Shown: positions 40,790 through 48,407 of the stretch, piece after piece | How the letters are laid out: each line of letters begins with the position of its first letter | Position numbering within the stretch: position 1 is the first letter of the stretch | IMG/VR virus record: IMGVR_UViG_3300045257_000186 | Coordinates: 1 to 53,836 of that record | Reading direction: 5' to 3' (one strand) | DNA length: 53,836 bases | Origin: a virus | Made by a program: the position numbers and the translations under genes | Notes under the pieces: generated by a model | Database searches by the model: none | What the model was told of the DNA's origin: nothing | What the model saw: the letters and a program-made list of their open reading frames with translations, nothing else

Positions 40790-41401
40790 ATGGCGCTGGA
40801 AATCAGACGGCAAGAGATTTTCGCGTTTAACGTCGCTCACGGCAAAACACTGTCCGAAGCTTATGTAATTGCCGGATACGCAAAAAGCGCAGCAAACGCC
40901 TGCAATCTCGCTAAACGACCGGAAGTCGCCGCACGAATACAGGAAATCAGTGTCGAAATCGCAGAGGCAGCAAAAAGCCGGTCTATGGTCACAGCTGACC
41001 GTGTTTTGAGCGAATTGGCGCGCATCGGCTTTGCTGATGTGACGCAAGCCGTGCAGGTTAGGCGCGGACGCGTAAAGATCAAGGATACCGATGACTTAGC
41101 GCCAGACCTCCGCGCCGCGCTGTCTGAGATCAGGCAGGGGCGCGAGGGGACAACGGTAAAGTTCCATGATAAGGTTAGAGCGTTGGAATCATTGAGCAAA
41201 CACTTAGGACTGACGCGCGAAAACATTGACTTGAACGTGACCATTAGCCTGGTCGATCTAGTCAACGGCAGCTATGCCATCGAGCGGGGCGAGGTCCAGG
41301 CGCCGACCATTGAGCACCGGGCGGACGATGTTCCCCATGCGATCCCCAGCGATGAGCAGGCTACGTCTGACCCCAACAAGATCAACGACTTAGACCGCTA
41401 G
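40790..41401 (+). CDS. terS: Terminase small subunit
   Basis: 203 residues with the Terminase_2-type N-terminal helix-turn-helix (ETFAFNVAHGKT-like: IFAFNVAHGKTLSEAYVIAG, then NACNLAKRPEVAARIQEI), a middle part with VLSELARIGFADVTQAVQVR and FHDKVRALESLSKHLGL, typical of the family, and a disordered C-terminal tail. It binds the packaging site and loads the large subunit, encoded 2.6 kb downstream. The intervening tiny genes are an unusual insertion. Confidence 0.85.
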   Translation: MALEIRRQEIFAFNVAHGKTLSEAYVIAGYAKSAANACNLAKRPEVAARIQEISVEIAEAAKSRSMVTADRVLSELARIGFADVTQAVQVRRGRVKIKDTDDLAPDLRAALSEIRQGREGTTVKFHDKVRALESLSKHLGLTRENIDLNVTISLVDLVNGSYAIERGEVQAPTIEHRADDVPHAIPSDEQATSDPNKINDLDR

Positions 41402-41560
41402 ACCATCAGTCTATCAAACTGATGCAAGGCCGCGAAACGCCCCCACGCGCCGGCCACAGACCGAGTTCGGGGGGCGGGGTGCCGGCTCGCTGCCACGACC
41501 ACCCTCTAAGCCCACATTCTGCTGAAAATTTTCTAGTTACTTTGGCCTTTTTGGTATTAA

Positions 41561-41602
41561 GTCTTAACTTGACACTAAGACTTAACAGCATTAGGACTTA
41601 AC
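41561..41602 (+). promoter_or_regulatory. Three direct repeats G(T/A)CTTAAC around a -35-like TTGACA
   Basis: GTCTTAAC (41561), GACTTAAC (41579) and GACTTAAC (41595) are spaced 18 and 16 bp, with TTGACA at 41569-41574 between the first two. They end four bases before the ATG of the next gene. They could be operator or activator sites of a promoter for the small-gene cassette; a convincing -10 is missing (TAGGAC at 17-bp spacing). Confidence 0.45.
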
Positions 41603-41605
41603 ATC

Positions 41606-41890
41606 ATGCAGAAACCGGAGTGCAGGCTATGCCATCATCGACACTGGCCGAGCGAAGACCATGTTTGGGGCGACGCCCGGAGTTCATTGCCGGCTGGTGG
41701 GTCTGCCGTAAGTGCTCCGGCGAAGCCTTTAAAATCAATATCTGTGACGACGGGAGCGCGGTCATCATCTGCGCCAACGGCGAGTGCGGGCAGTTCTGGA
41801 CCGCACGGACCATCGCGGTTCGACCGTAAGGCTTATCAGCGGGAATACATGCGCGAGTATATGCGGAAGCGAAGGGAGAAGAGCAAATGA
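41606..41890 (+). CDS. Zinc-finger protein with YQRE tail, 94 aa
   Basis: N-terminus CRLCHHRHWPSEDHVWG (a Cys/His cluster common in rhizobial phages), then ~45 residues of Ser/Ala/Pro-rich linker, then a basic tail FDRKAYQREYMREYMRKRRE. The linker DNA has only about half G/C at third positions, because a second frame (41629-41829) seems to be the one under selection there. The stop overlaps the next start. Probably a nucleic-acid-binding protein. Confidence 0.5.
   Translation: MQKPECRLCHHRHWPSEDHVWGDARSSLPAGGSAVSAPAKPLKSISVTTGARSSSAPTASAGSSGPHGPSRFDRKAYQREYMREYMRKRREKSK
41629..41829 (+). CDS. Overprinted zinc-ribbon protein, 66 aa
   Basis: In the other frame, ATG 41629 follows CGGAGTGCAGGCT. 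The product contains EFIAGWWVCRKCSGEAFKIN, then ICANGECGQFWTARTI: two CxxC-type pairs of a zinc ribbon. I count G/C at the third position in about 79% of 52 codons. It is similar in layout to the next gene's ribbon (RCARC...CQECGAI). Alternatively a frameshift joins the first Cys/His cluster of 41606 to this ribbon. Function unknown. Confidence 0.5.
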   Translation: MPSSTLAERRPCLGRRPEFIAGWWVCRKCSGEAFKINICDDGSAVIICANGECGQFWTARTIAVRP

Positions 41891-42228
41891 TGAAGAAGTT
41901 ACCAGCCGAGGCGATATTGGGAGAACGAGCCACATCAGTACCGCAGCGTGGAGAAACCCTCCCGCTCCGATGTGCGCGGTGCCGAAAGGATAGCTTCTGG
42001 TTCTGCTACGACGCAGGAGATCCCTGCGCCCGCCTCGTCTGCCAAGAATGCGGAGCGATCCAAATCGTCTGGATCGACCGCACGGGCATACCAACGCGAG
42101 AATGTGTGGAAACGGATAGCGGTGTCGAAAGACGGACGCGGTTAGCGCGGGAGCGGATGCGCCGCTGGCGAGCGCGGCAATTATGGCAGGCCGCCAATCC
42201 GGACGCGGTACAGGAGAAGGGTGAATGA
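41887..42228 (+). CDS. Zinc-ribbon protein with Arg-rich helix, 113 aa
   Basis: LRCARCRKDSFWFCYDAGDP, then VCQECGAIQIVWIDRTG forms a zinc ribbon; a basic helix (RRTRLARERMRRWRARQLWQ) follows. The DNA aligns with the 41606-41890 region, but here the ribbon frame continues into the basic helix, while in the upstream unit the other frame carries the basic tail. Start overlaps the upstream stop by four bases. Confidence 0.55.
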   Translation: MMKKLPAEAILGERATSVPQRGETLPLRCARCRKDSFWFCYDAGDPCARLVCQECGAIQIVWIDRTGIPTRECVETDSGVERRTRLARERMRRWRARQLWQAANPDAVQEKGE

Positions 42229-42716
42229 TCGGAAGTCCGAGCAAAGTGAAGCCGAGTGCGCGGTTAAAAAGGTTGCGGTGGAGGTGGCCGAAGTTGGAGA
42301 GTGGGGTTTTTGGTCGTTCGCCTGCGGCTGACGCATTGCGGGCGATAAAGGACTTGCCTGACCCAAAAGCGTTTGTGACCGTGCGGACTAAGGTTCCGGA
42401 TGATGCTTGGCGCGATTTGTACGGGCGCTCTCCTGCAATGGAGGCATTACCGCATCTGAGGGCGTGGAATGATTTGCCGGTGGCGGAGCGGGTAAAAGCT
42501 TCGTCGGCGCTTATGCGCGAGGAGTTGCAATGTCCGGAATGCGAGCGGCGTAAGCGGTTGGCGCGGGAGCGGGCGCGGCGGTTTAGGGCGAAGCGGCAAG
42601 AGAAGCGGTGGCAGGACGAGCTTGATGCGGATGTAGCGGCTGCGCTGCGTGGTAGGACAGATAGAGTAGTCCGAGTTAAAGCGCCCCGACGGCCAAAGCG
42701 TAAGGGGGGAAAATAA
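42225..42716 (+). CDS. Basic Arg-rich protein with CxxC, 163 aa
   Basis: Residues 1-100 contain a duplicated segment: FGRSPAADALRAIKDLPDPK and YGRSPAMEALPHLRAWNDLP. Then LQCPECERRKRLARERARRF, an Arg-rich helix like the one ending the upstream protein, and a basic tail (APRRPKRKGGK). Strongly basic, probably DNA- or RNA-binding. Overlaps the upstream stop by four bases. Confidence 0.5.
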   Translation: MIGSPSKVKPSARLKRLRWRWPKLESGVFGRSPAADALRAIKDLPDPKAFVTVRTKVPDDAWRDLYGRSPAMEALPHLRAWNDLPVAERVKASSALMREELQCPECERRKRLARERARRFRAKRQEKRWQDELDADVAAALRGRTDRVVRVKAPRRPKRKGGK

Positions 42717-42718
42717 CC

Positions 42719-42769
42719 ATGCTCTACGATGGCCGCTTTGAACCGCTCACTAATGAGCAGAAGGAATAG
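42719..42769 (+). CDS. Very short frame, 16 aa (leader or remnant)
   Basis: ATG CTC TAC ... AAG GAA TAG encodes MLYDGRFEPLTNEQKE. Its end (TNEQKE) matches the ends of the 43004 (ANEQKD) and 43245 (AEQQKE) proteins, and the GCAGAAGGAATAGGGG it carries is the ribosome site of the next gene. It looks like the 3' end of a deleted cassette. Confidence 0.35.
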   Translation: MLYDGRFEPLTNEQKE

Positions 42770-42777
42770 GGGATGAC

Positions 42778-43002
42778 ATGAGCTTTGAGGAAGACGCCGT
42801 TCGCGACCTTAGAAAATTAAAAGCCGAAATCTCCAGATTGCGTCTGAGCTATCGGGAAATGTGCGACTGCGCGGAAGAATGGGAAACCACAGCCGAGCGA
42901 TTGCAGGCGGCGCTTGAGGAAGTCGCCCGCATAGCAGAGAACGGTCATGGTGCGGTAGGCGCTTCTATTGCCTCTGACATTCGCAAACTTAGCGAGGGGT
43001 GA
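42778..43002 (+). CDS. Coiled-coil protein, 74 aa
   Basis: FEEDAVRDLRKLKAEISRLR and EEWETTAERLQAALEEVARI form a coiled coil with a central CDC. GAAGGAATAGGGGATGAC precedes the ATG. Similar in style to the 43245-43436 protein. Function unknown. Confidence 0.55.
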   Translation: MSFEEDAVRDLRKLKAEISRLRLSYREMCDCAEEWETTAERLQAALEEVARIAENGHGAVGASIASDIRKLSEG

Positions 43003-43003
43003 C

Positions 43004-43153
43004 ATGAACGACACATCAAAGATCACGGTCTGCCTACAGTGCCATCGTGCATGGGAAGGAACCGAATTTGCGTTCAAGTGCGGCGGTAATCTTTGCCACT
43101 TCGAGGTCCGCGCAAAAGCCCGCAAGACGCTCGCTAATGAGCAGAAGGATTAA
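43004..43153 (+). CDS. Zinc-ribbon mini protein, 49 aa
   Basis: ATG 43004 follows GAGGGGTGAC. Cysteine pairs VCLQCHRAW and KCGGNLCHF suggest a zinc site; the end is ARKTLANEQKD, the recurring cassette end. Function unknown. Confidence 0.5.
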   Translation: MNDTSKITVCLQCHRAWEGTEFAFKCGGNLCHFEVRAKARKTLANEQKD

Positions 43154-43154
43154 A

Positions 43155-43241
43155 ATGCGCTGGCTAATCGGACCGACTGCTCTTGTCGCTATATGGTCTT
43201 TCTATTTGTGGCACACGCACCAACTGTTGCTAGGAGATTAG
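43155..43241 (+). CDS. Tiny membrane peptide, 28 aa
   Basis: ATG 43155 follows AGAAGGATTAAA. MRWLIGPTALVAIWSFYLWH then THQLLLGD: one hydrophobic segment. The stop is two bases before the next GGGG-preceded ATG. Function unknown. Confidence 0.45.
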   Translation: MRWLIGPTALVAIWSFYLWHTHQLLLGD

Positions 43242-43244
43242 GGG

Positions 43245-43436
43245 ATGACATCTAATTGGAAAACACAAGTTAAGGCTGCGAACTATGACAGACTGCAAGC
43301 CGATAACGCAAAGCTGCGCACGGCGCTTGAGAAATTGCTAAAAGATCACGAGGGCTTTTTCGGCAAGGAGTCCATATCCGAATGGAAGGGCGTTATTGCA
43401 GCCCGCAAGGCGCTCGCCGAGCAGCAGAAGGAATAA
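43245..43436 (+). CDS. Coiled-coil protein, 63 aa
   Basis: AGGAGATTAGGGG precedes the ATG. YDRLQADNAKLRTALEKLLK is a leucine-type heptad helix; the end is ARKALAEQQKE, the recurring cassette end shared with neighbours. Possible small dimeric regulator. Confidence 0.55.
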   Translation: MTSNWKTQVKAANYDRLQADNAKLRTALEKLLKDHEGFFGKESISEWKGVIAARKALAEQQKE

Positions 43437-43439
43437 GGC

Positions 43440-43643
43440 GTGCCCCTCACCATGACCAAGCTGACTGATTTGATGGGCCGCGACGTCTATATCGTCGATG
43501 CCTGGATCACACGCATCGGCGACATCCCGAGCAACGAATCCGCATTAACCGCTAAATGCAAGGTTTGGATGAGCGACGGCTTCCTGTATGTTCGGGAGAC
43601 CAAGGAAGAGGTCGTCCAGAAATTGCGCGCGCCAAACTTCTAG
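43440..43643 (+). CDS. FlbD-like small protein, 67 aa
   Basis: GTG start at 43440 behind AGAAGGAATAAGG (ATG 43452 is an alternative). The pattern MTKLTDLMGRDVYIVDAWIT, then DGFLYVRETKEEVVQKL resembles FlbD (L-x-G-x-x-x-x-V ... I ... DG-x-x-x-V-x-E-S-x-E-E-V): a small beta protein regulating flagellar genes in alphaproteobacteria. The match is by eye and weak in the middle. Confidence 0.45.
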   Translation: MPLTMTKLTDLMGRDVYIVDAWITRIGDIPSNESALTAKCKVWMSDGFLYVRETKEEVVQKLRAPNF

Positions 43644-43679
43644 GGAACCTAGGCCACGACACGGGACCACGATATCAGC

Positions 43680-43820
43680 ATGGGGCGGGATAGGGTGAAT
43701 AATGTGCGCGATGCCGTGGTGCATTTCTTTGAGAAAGCCGGAATACCGCGCTCCGATGCGTTTATGCTGATGCAGGCGATCGAGCGGTTCATCGACGCCA
43801 AGATACAGGAGCCGAAATAG
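43680..43820 (+). CDS. Small helical protein, 46 aa
   Basis: MGRDRVNNVRDAVVHFFEKA then DAFMLMQAIERFIDAKIQEP: a two-helix peptide. The ribosome site is weak; the stop overlaps the GTG of the next gene (TAGTG), supporting a coupled reading. Confidence 0.4.
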   Translation: MGRDRVNNVRDAVVHFFEKAGIPRSDAFMLMQAIERFIDAKIQEPK

Positions 43821-43999
43821 TGGCTGACGCCGCTGAGTGTGACCATGATTGGCACGAAAACTCACTCCGCGTGTCTTCGCTTGCCGACGGCTACTATTCT
43901 AAAATGAAATACAGACATTGCCAAAAATGTGGCAGGGTGGAGTGGCTGGCCTTACCGGTAAATGACTGGGGTGTGTTCCGGGCCGATCAAGATGCCTGA
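43820..43999 (+). CDS. Small zinc-binding protein, 59 aa
   Basis: GTG start overlapping the previous stop. C7 and H9 or H12 near the start and YRHCQKCGRVEWLAL (C34, C37) suggest one zinc site. Its stop lies inside the start of the terminase gene (eight-base overlap), so it is coupled to it. Confidence 0.5.
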   Translation: MADAAECDHDWHENSLRVSSLADGYYSKMKYRHCQKCGRVEWLALPVNDWGVFRADQDA

Positions 44000-45485
44000 C
44001 GTCGCCGAACTAAGGGCCATGGACAACGTGCGGCGCTGGCGGCAGTCGCCCGCAACCATGGTGCGCGAGTTGTTCCACGCCAATCCCGACCCTTGGCAAG
44101 AGGAAGCTCTCGAATGCTACGCAAAAGTACCCCGATTAGCCATGAAAGCCTGCAAAGGGCCTGGAAAGACATGCGTGCTGGCTTGGATCGCCTGGAACTT
44201 CTTGCTGACGCGGCCGCAGCCAAAAGTGTTGGCAACATCAATTTCGGGGGACAACTTAGCGGACGGATTGTGGACGGAGATGGACTTGTGGCGTGGGAAG
44301 TGTCCATTAATACAAAAGCATTTCGAGTGGACGAAAACTAGGATTTATCACCGTGGCAAATTCGAGACGACGTGGTGGATGGCGGCTCGGCAATGGAGCC
44401 AGAGTGCAGATAAGAGCCAGCAGGCAAACACCCTTGCCGGACGGCACGCAGATTACATTCTATTCCTGCTCGACGAAAGCGGTGGAATACCTGACGCTGT
44501 TATGGTCACGGCGGAGGCGGCGCTTTCTTCGTGCGTCGAGGGTCATATTGTCCAAGCGGGAAACCCCACCCACCTGACCGGCCCGCTCTATCGCGCCTGC
44601 TCGCTCGAGCGCGCGCAGTGGAAGGTCATCGAGATCACCGGCGACCCGGACGATCCGAAACGTTCCAGCCGCATATCCAAAGCCTGGGCCAAGCAGATGA
44701 TCGAGCTGTGGGGGCGCGAACACCCCTACGTCATGGTCAACGTGCTCGGCAAGTTCCCGCCGTCCTCGTTCAACGCCCTGATCGGACCAGACGAATGCCG
44801 CGAGGCACAACGCCGCTTCTATCGCGATTTCGAACTCGGCAACGCGCCCAAGGTGCTCGGCGTCGACGTTGCCCTGTTCGGCGACGACCAGAGCGTGATC
44901 GCCTACCGCCAGGGCTTGCAAATGTTCCCTTTCAAAAAGTACCGCAACCTCCAACCATCAATGGGAGCGTCCATTGTCTCTCGCGAGTGGCAAGATTTTA
45001 ACGCGCAAACCGCCTTTGTGGATGCGACTGGCGGAGCCGGAGCCGGATGGGTCGACGGACTACTGTTATTGGGACGGGCGCCTGTTGGCGTTCAATTCTC
45101 GGGGCAGGCTCACGAAAATCAACGATATGCCAATAAAAGAGCTGAAATGTATTTCGAGGCGGTCGAGTGGATCAAGCGTGGTGGTGCGCTTCCCCCGGAC
45201 GACAGGCTGATCGAGCAATTGACCGCTACCACCTACACCTACGAAAAACGCGGCGACCGCTTCCTGATCGAGCCAAAGGATATGGTGAAGAGCAAGCTGA
45301 ACGGGAATAGCCCCGACGAGGCCGACGCCTTCGTGCTCACCTTTGCCGAACCGGTTATGGCGATCGACCAAAAAGGACGGCCCAGACATTCCTATGAGTA
45401 CAATCCTTTCAGCGAAATGAATAAAGGGGAAGGTGTCGTCAGTCGCTTTCAATTCGAGTATGACCCGTATCGCGATACGCCCTGA
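43992..45485 (+). CDS. terL: Terminase large subunit
   Basis: ATPase and nuclease of the packaging motor. Walker A is CKGPGKT (residues 54-60), Walker B LLDES near 158-162, and the RNase H-type nuclease acids lie in VLGVDVALFGDD (~291), AFVDATGGAG (~343) and DEADAFVLTF (~443). 497 residues from ATG 43992, a normal length. The frame is open to 43962, but the first 10 residues lie in the upstream gene and the family begins close to MPDVAELRAM. Functions with the 40790 small subunit. Confidence 0.9.
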   Translation: MPDVAELRAMDNVRRWRQSPATMVRELFHANPDPWQEEALECYAKVPRLAMKACKGPGKTCVLAWIAWNFLLTRPQPKVLATSISGDNLADGLWTEMDLWRGKCPLIQKHFEWTKTRIYHRGKFETTWWMAARQWSQSADKSQQANTLAGRHADYILFLLDESGGIPDAVMVTAEAALSSCVEGHIVQAGNPTHLTGPLYRACSLERAQWKVIEITGDPDDPKRSSRISKAWAKQMIELWGREHPYVMVNVLGKFPPSSFNALIGPDECREAQRRFYRDFELGNAPKVLGVDVALFGDDQSVIAYRQGLQMFPFKKYRNLQPSMGASIVSREWQDFNAQTAFVDATGGAGAGWVDGLLLLGRAPVGVQFSGQAHENQRYANKRAEMYFEAVEWIKRGGALPPDDRLIEQLTATTYTYEKRGDRFLIEPKDMVKSKLNGNSPDEADAFVLTFAEPVMAIDQKGRPRHSYEYNPFSEMNKGEGVVSRFQFEYDPYRDTP

Positions 45486-45518
45486 CCTGTTATAAGCCGA
45501 ACACTAAAGGGTGTTCGC

Positions 45519-46073
45519 ATGACACGGCCCGTCATATTTCGCTTTCTCTACGGAATGTGGGGCCCGCTCACTGACCCCGGTGCCCGCGAGTTCACCGACA
45601 AGGTAAAAGCCCTCGACGTAGGAGTACCGATCGACGTCGGCGAATCTCCCTATCGCGACTTCGACATTGCCAAGATCGCCAAGGATTTTACCGACGCACC
45701 ACCCGACGCCATCCGGCTCGGCGGCGGCTCATCGCTCGGCGCCAACAATATCGCCGCGATCGGCCAGTACGCGCCCTCCGTCACGATCCACGGTATTTGG
45801 GGCTTCCAAGCATCCGACGATGGTCTGAAAGCAGTGCTCGGCTCGACTTACGAGGGCGTCGCCAAGACAGTCCTGTTCGCTCACGAGGTCTATAATCCGG
45901 TCTGGCTGCAAACAATCGGGTTCGGTCACTACGAGTGGGTGCGCGCGCCGGGCAACATGCGGACCGGGCTCCGCGCTGACAAGCGGTACGACTTTCATCC
46001 GGGCGAGACCGAAGAGATACAGGCGATGTATCTGGCGGAAATCCAGCGCGTCATAGCCAAACCAGGAGATTGA
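45519..46073 (+). CDS. Alpha/beta-hydrolase-like protein, 184 aa
   Basis: The N-terminus VIFRFLYGMWG looks like a first beta strand; GGGSSLGANNIAAI contains GSSLG, a GxSxG-like nucleophile elbow, and VTIHGIWGFQ and VLFAHEVYNP offer possible acid and histidine positions. No signal peptide. This is a motif reading only. It lies between the terminase and the fibre cassette and precedes a fibre-module gene by one base. Confidence 0.45.
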   Translation: MTRPVIFRFLYGMWGPLTDPGAREFTDKVKALDVGVPIDVGESPYRDFDIAKIAKDFTDAPPDAIRLGGGSSLGANNIAAIGQYAPSVTIHGIWGFQASDDGLKAVLGSTYEGVAKTVLFAHEVYNPVWLQTIGFGHYEWVRAPGNMRTGLRADKRYDFHPGETEEIQAMYLAEIQRVIAKPGD

Positions 46074-46074
46074 T

Positions 46075-46284
46075 GTGGCCGCACCCGTCATTCCGAACAC
46101 TGGCCCGCAGACCGTCACCGTCCTCACCGGCAACGAATTGATCTATTTCGAGTACGGCTCGCAGGACTTGCAGCGGATTAAGGCGTCGGACCTAGCTACC
46201 TATATCGCGACATTCCTTGCCGGGGCGACCGGCGCAACGGGGGCCACCGGTGCTACGGGTCCAGCCGGACCGACAGGCGCGTAA
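46075..46284 (+). CDS. Mini fibre: module plus seven collagen triplets, 69 aa
   Basis: GTG start after AGGAGATTGAT. AAPVIPNTGPQTVTVLTGNE plus IYFEYGSQDLQRIKASDLAT is the shared N-terminal module; then [21 protein letters not shown] and stop. No C-terminal domain. The stop abuts the ATG of the next, longer family member, so it may be a genuine short trimeric peg or a remnant of a fibre that lost its tip. Confidence 0.65.
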   Translation: MAAPVIPNTGPQTVTVLTGNELIYFEYGSQDLQRIKASDLATYIATFLAGATGATGATGATGPAGPTGA

Positions 46285-47292
46285 ATGGTTGCGCCGATCA
46301 TTCCGAATATCGGGCCGCGAACGCTCACTACGCTCACCGGTAATGAACTCGTCTATCTCGAATATGGCTCTCAGGAGCTTCGGCGCATGAAGATATCGGA
46401 TTTGGCGGCTTATATTTTTAGTTGTCGAGCCGGGCCGACGGGGGCAACAGGCGCGACGGGGGCAACAGGCGCAACTGGTCCCGCCGCATATACCGTCAAG
46501 GCGACCCGCTTCGATGCAACCGGCACGGGGCCGAACGGCACCGGCGGCGACAACGGGACCATGATAGATTTGGCCTCCGACGCAGCGGTTGCAACGAGCG
46601 CGGCAACGGCAAGTTGGGCAGGCTGGATGAAGCTAGGAACTGCGCCCAAAAACGGTACCCAACTCTTCACCAGCGGCGCTATTTTTACCAATTCGGCTGG
46701 CACGTTTTATCTCTCGAGCACCACCTTCAACGTCGTCGCCAACCCGACAGACCTTTACGACAGCTTTAACCAGAATAGCCCGGCCGCGTACTACCCCGCC
46801 GCGTCGCAAGCTGGTGTGCTATCGGAAAATACTTGGTGCTGGCTGGCCGGCAATGCCGACGTCGGCCATGCCGCAGGAGCGCGGACCAATCTGCAATATC
46901 TGGGCGATACCGCCGTTGTGATGACCAGTGCGTTTTCCGGCAATACGGAGACCGGCTCTGCGTTCGTTATTCCGTTCGCCGGCGGCAAAACCGAAATCTC
47001 GGCCTCCTTGGGAGCGGTCATTGATTTTGCCGAGTTGTTCCTGTGGCCCGGTCAGTTGATCGATTGGAGCCAAGTTAGCAACCGGCGCCTGCTCTTCGGC
47101 GCCAACGGCAAGCCGGTCAACCCAGCTGGAGCGATCTCAGCATTTGGTGCGCCTGCGGTTTTCCTCAGCGGCGGTGCAGCGAGTTTCGTCACAAACCAAG
47201 GCAACGGTGGCACGTTCTCACTTTATAAGAACCTTAATACTCCTGCCCTTGGCGGCGTATTATCCGACGCGCCAACCAGCCCGAGCGATTAA
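46285..47292 (+). CDS. Fibre-module protein with LamG-like domain, 335 aa
   Basis: Module VAPIIPNIGPRTLTTLTGNE, VYLEYGSQELRRMKISDLAA, then a short GATG run (residues ~50-68) and a 265-residue beta domain with DFAELFLWPGQLIDWSQVSN, which resembles LamG/concanavalin-type carbohydrate-binding domains (compare 23080-23847). Closest to the mini fibre in its N-terminus. It should be a receptor-binding fibre with a short shaft. Confidence 0.7.
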   Translation: MVAPIIPNIGPRTLTTLTGNELVYLEYGSQELRRMKISDLAAYIFSCRAGPTGATGATGATGATGPAAYTVKATRFDATGTGPNGTGGDNGTMIDLASDAAVATSAATASWAGWMKLGTAPKNGTQLFTSGAIFTNSAGTFYLSSTTFNVVANPTDLYDSFNQNSPAAYYPAASQAGVLSENTWCWLAGNADVGHAAGARTNLQYLGDTAVVMTSAFSGNTETGSAFVIPFAGGKTEISASLGAVIDFAELFLWPGQLIDWSQVSNRRLLFGANGKPVNPAGAISAFGAPAVFLSGGAASFVTNQGNGGTFSLYKNLNTPALGGVLSDAPTSPSD

Positions 47293-47294
47293 CG

Positions 47295-47651
47295 ATGACG
47301 GCGAGCCGCGGCAACCAGATCGTCGACAAGCTACGCGGCGACGAACTGTTCTCGTGCGACAATGACGCCAAGAAGATCACGGCGCGCGATCTGCGCGCCT
47401 ATCTCGGCGGCGACCGCGCCGCACCGGCGATCCGGCCGGAAGGCGGCGCTCATCCGGTCCGGGCCAGCGAGTTCCCCAACGCCGAACACGCCATGCAGGA
47501 CGCCGACAGGATTTTAGGCTTGCAGGACGGGCTGAACGTCAATTTCTCCAAGGAACAAATCACCCGTCTTATTTTCCCGCCCACATTTGATCCGCACGTT
47601 CCCGGCGCGCTGTGGAACGACAACGGCACCCCGAAAATCTCCGAGGGATAA
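47295..47651 (+). CDS. Fibre-module family protein, 118 aa, no collagen
   Basis: [20 protein letters not shown] and [13 protein letters not shown] are the shared module, without a PVIPN lead-in. The middle matches 20630-20974 ([17 protein letters not shown]). The C-terminal end [20 protein letters not shown] reappears at the end of the next protein ([20 protein letters not shown]). A short adaptor or tip-bearing subunit. Confidence 0.65.
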   Translation: MTASRGNQIVDKLRGDELFSCDNDAKKITARDLRAYLGGDRAAPAIRPEGGAHPVRASEFPNAEHAMQDADRILGLQDGLNVNFSKEQITRLIFPPTFDPHVPGALWNDNGTPKISEG

Positions 47652-47652
47652 C

Positions 47653-48405
47653 GTGGCGCAAGGTCCCGTCGACCGGATCGACACGCTCTACGGCGATGAG
47701 TTCTTCGTCGTCAGCGGCGATGGCTACGACCGCAAGCAAATAACCGCCGCCAACGTCAAACGCTTCCTCCGCGGCGGCGCAACCGGTGCCACCGGGCCGA
47801 TGGGGCCGACCGGAGCTACCGCAGGCAATACCGGCGCAACAGGCACGAAAGGCGATCCCGGCAAGCCAGGCAATACCGGCGCTGCGGGGGCGACCGGTGC
47901 AGGTGAGCCAGGGCCGGCTGGCGCGACCGGTCACACAGGACCCAAGGGGGCCACAGGTCCGACAGGTCCGCACGGATCGGGCGAAACCGGGGCGATTGGC
48001 CCGCAAGGCAACACCGGCAACACCGGACCGCCTGGGCCGCCCGGTCGTGGCGATCCCGGCCCTAAGGGTGCGATCGGGATCGCAGGAGTGCCGGGATACG
48101 ATGGTGCAACCGGCGCAACCGGACCCGCCGGCACTACCGGGAATACCGGCGCACCCGGACCAGCAGGGTCCGCCGCGACAGGATCAGCCGGCAACACAGG
48201 AGCCACGGGACCAAAAGGGGACATCGGTTCGGGCGCGACAGGATCGACTGGCGCAACTGGCGTTGCGGGCAACACGGGCAACACCGGCCCGCCCGGCCCG
48301 CAGGGCGCGGCATGGGAAGGCCCGATCATCCCGCCCACATTTGATCCGCACATTCCCGGCGCGCTATGGAATAATGGCGGCGTCCCGATGATTTCAGCAG
48401 GCTAA
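47653..48405 (+). CDS. Collagen-like fibre-module protein, 250 aa
   Basis: GTG start after GAGGGATAAC, chosen over the longer open frame, which reads the preceding gene's end. Module [35 protein letters not shown], then ~175 residues of Gly-X-Y triplets including Pro-rich ones ([13 protein letters not shown] type), and the tip [20 protein letters not shown]. It has the most Pro/Lys-rich collagen of the set. Confidence 0.75.
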   Translation: MAQGPVDRIDTLYGDEFFVVSGDGYDRKQITAANVKRFLRGGATGATGPMGPTGATAGNTGATGTKGDPGKPGNTGAAGATGAGEPGPAGATGHTGPKGATGPTGPHGSGETGAIGPQGNTGNTGPPGPPGRGDPGPKGAIGIAGVPGYDGATGATGPAGTTGNTGAPGPAGSAATGSAGNTGATGPKGDIGSGATGSTGATGVAGNTGNTGPPGPQGAAWEGPIIPPTFDPHIPGALWNNGGVPMISAG

Positions 48406-48407
48406 CG

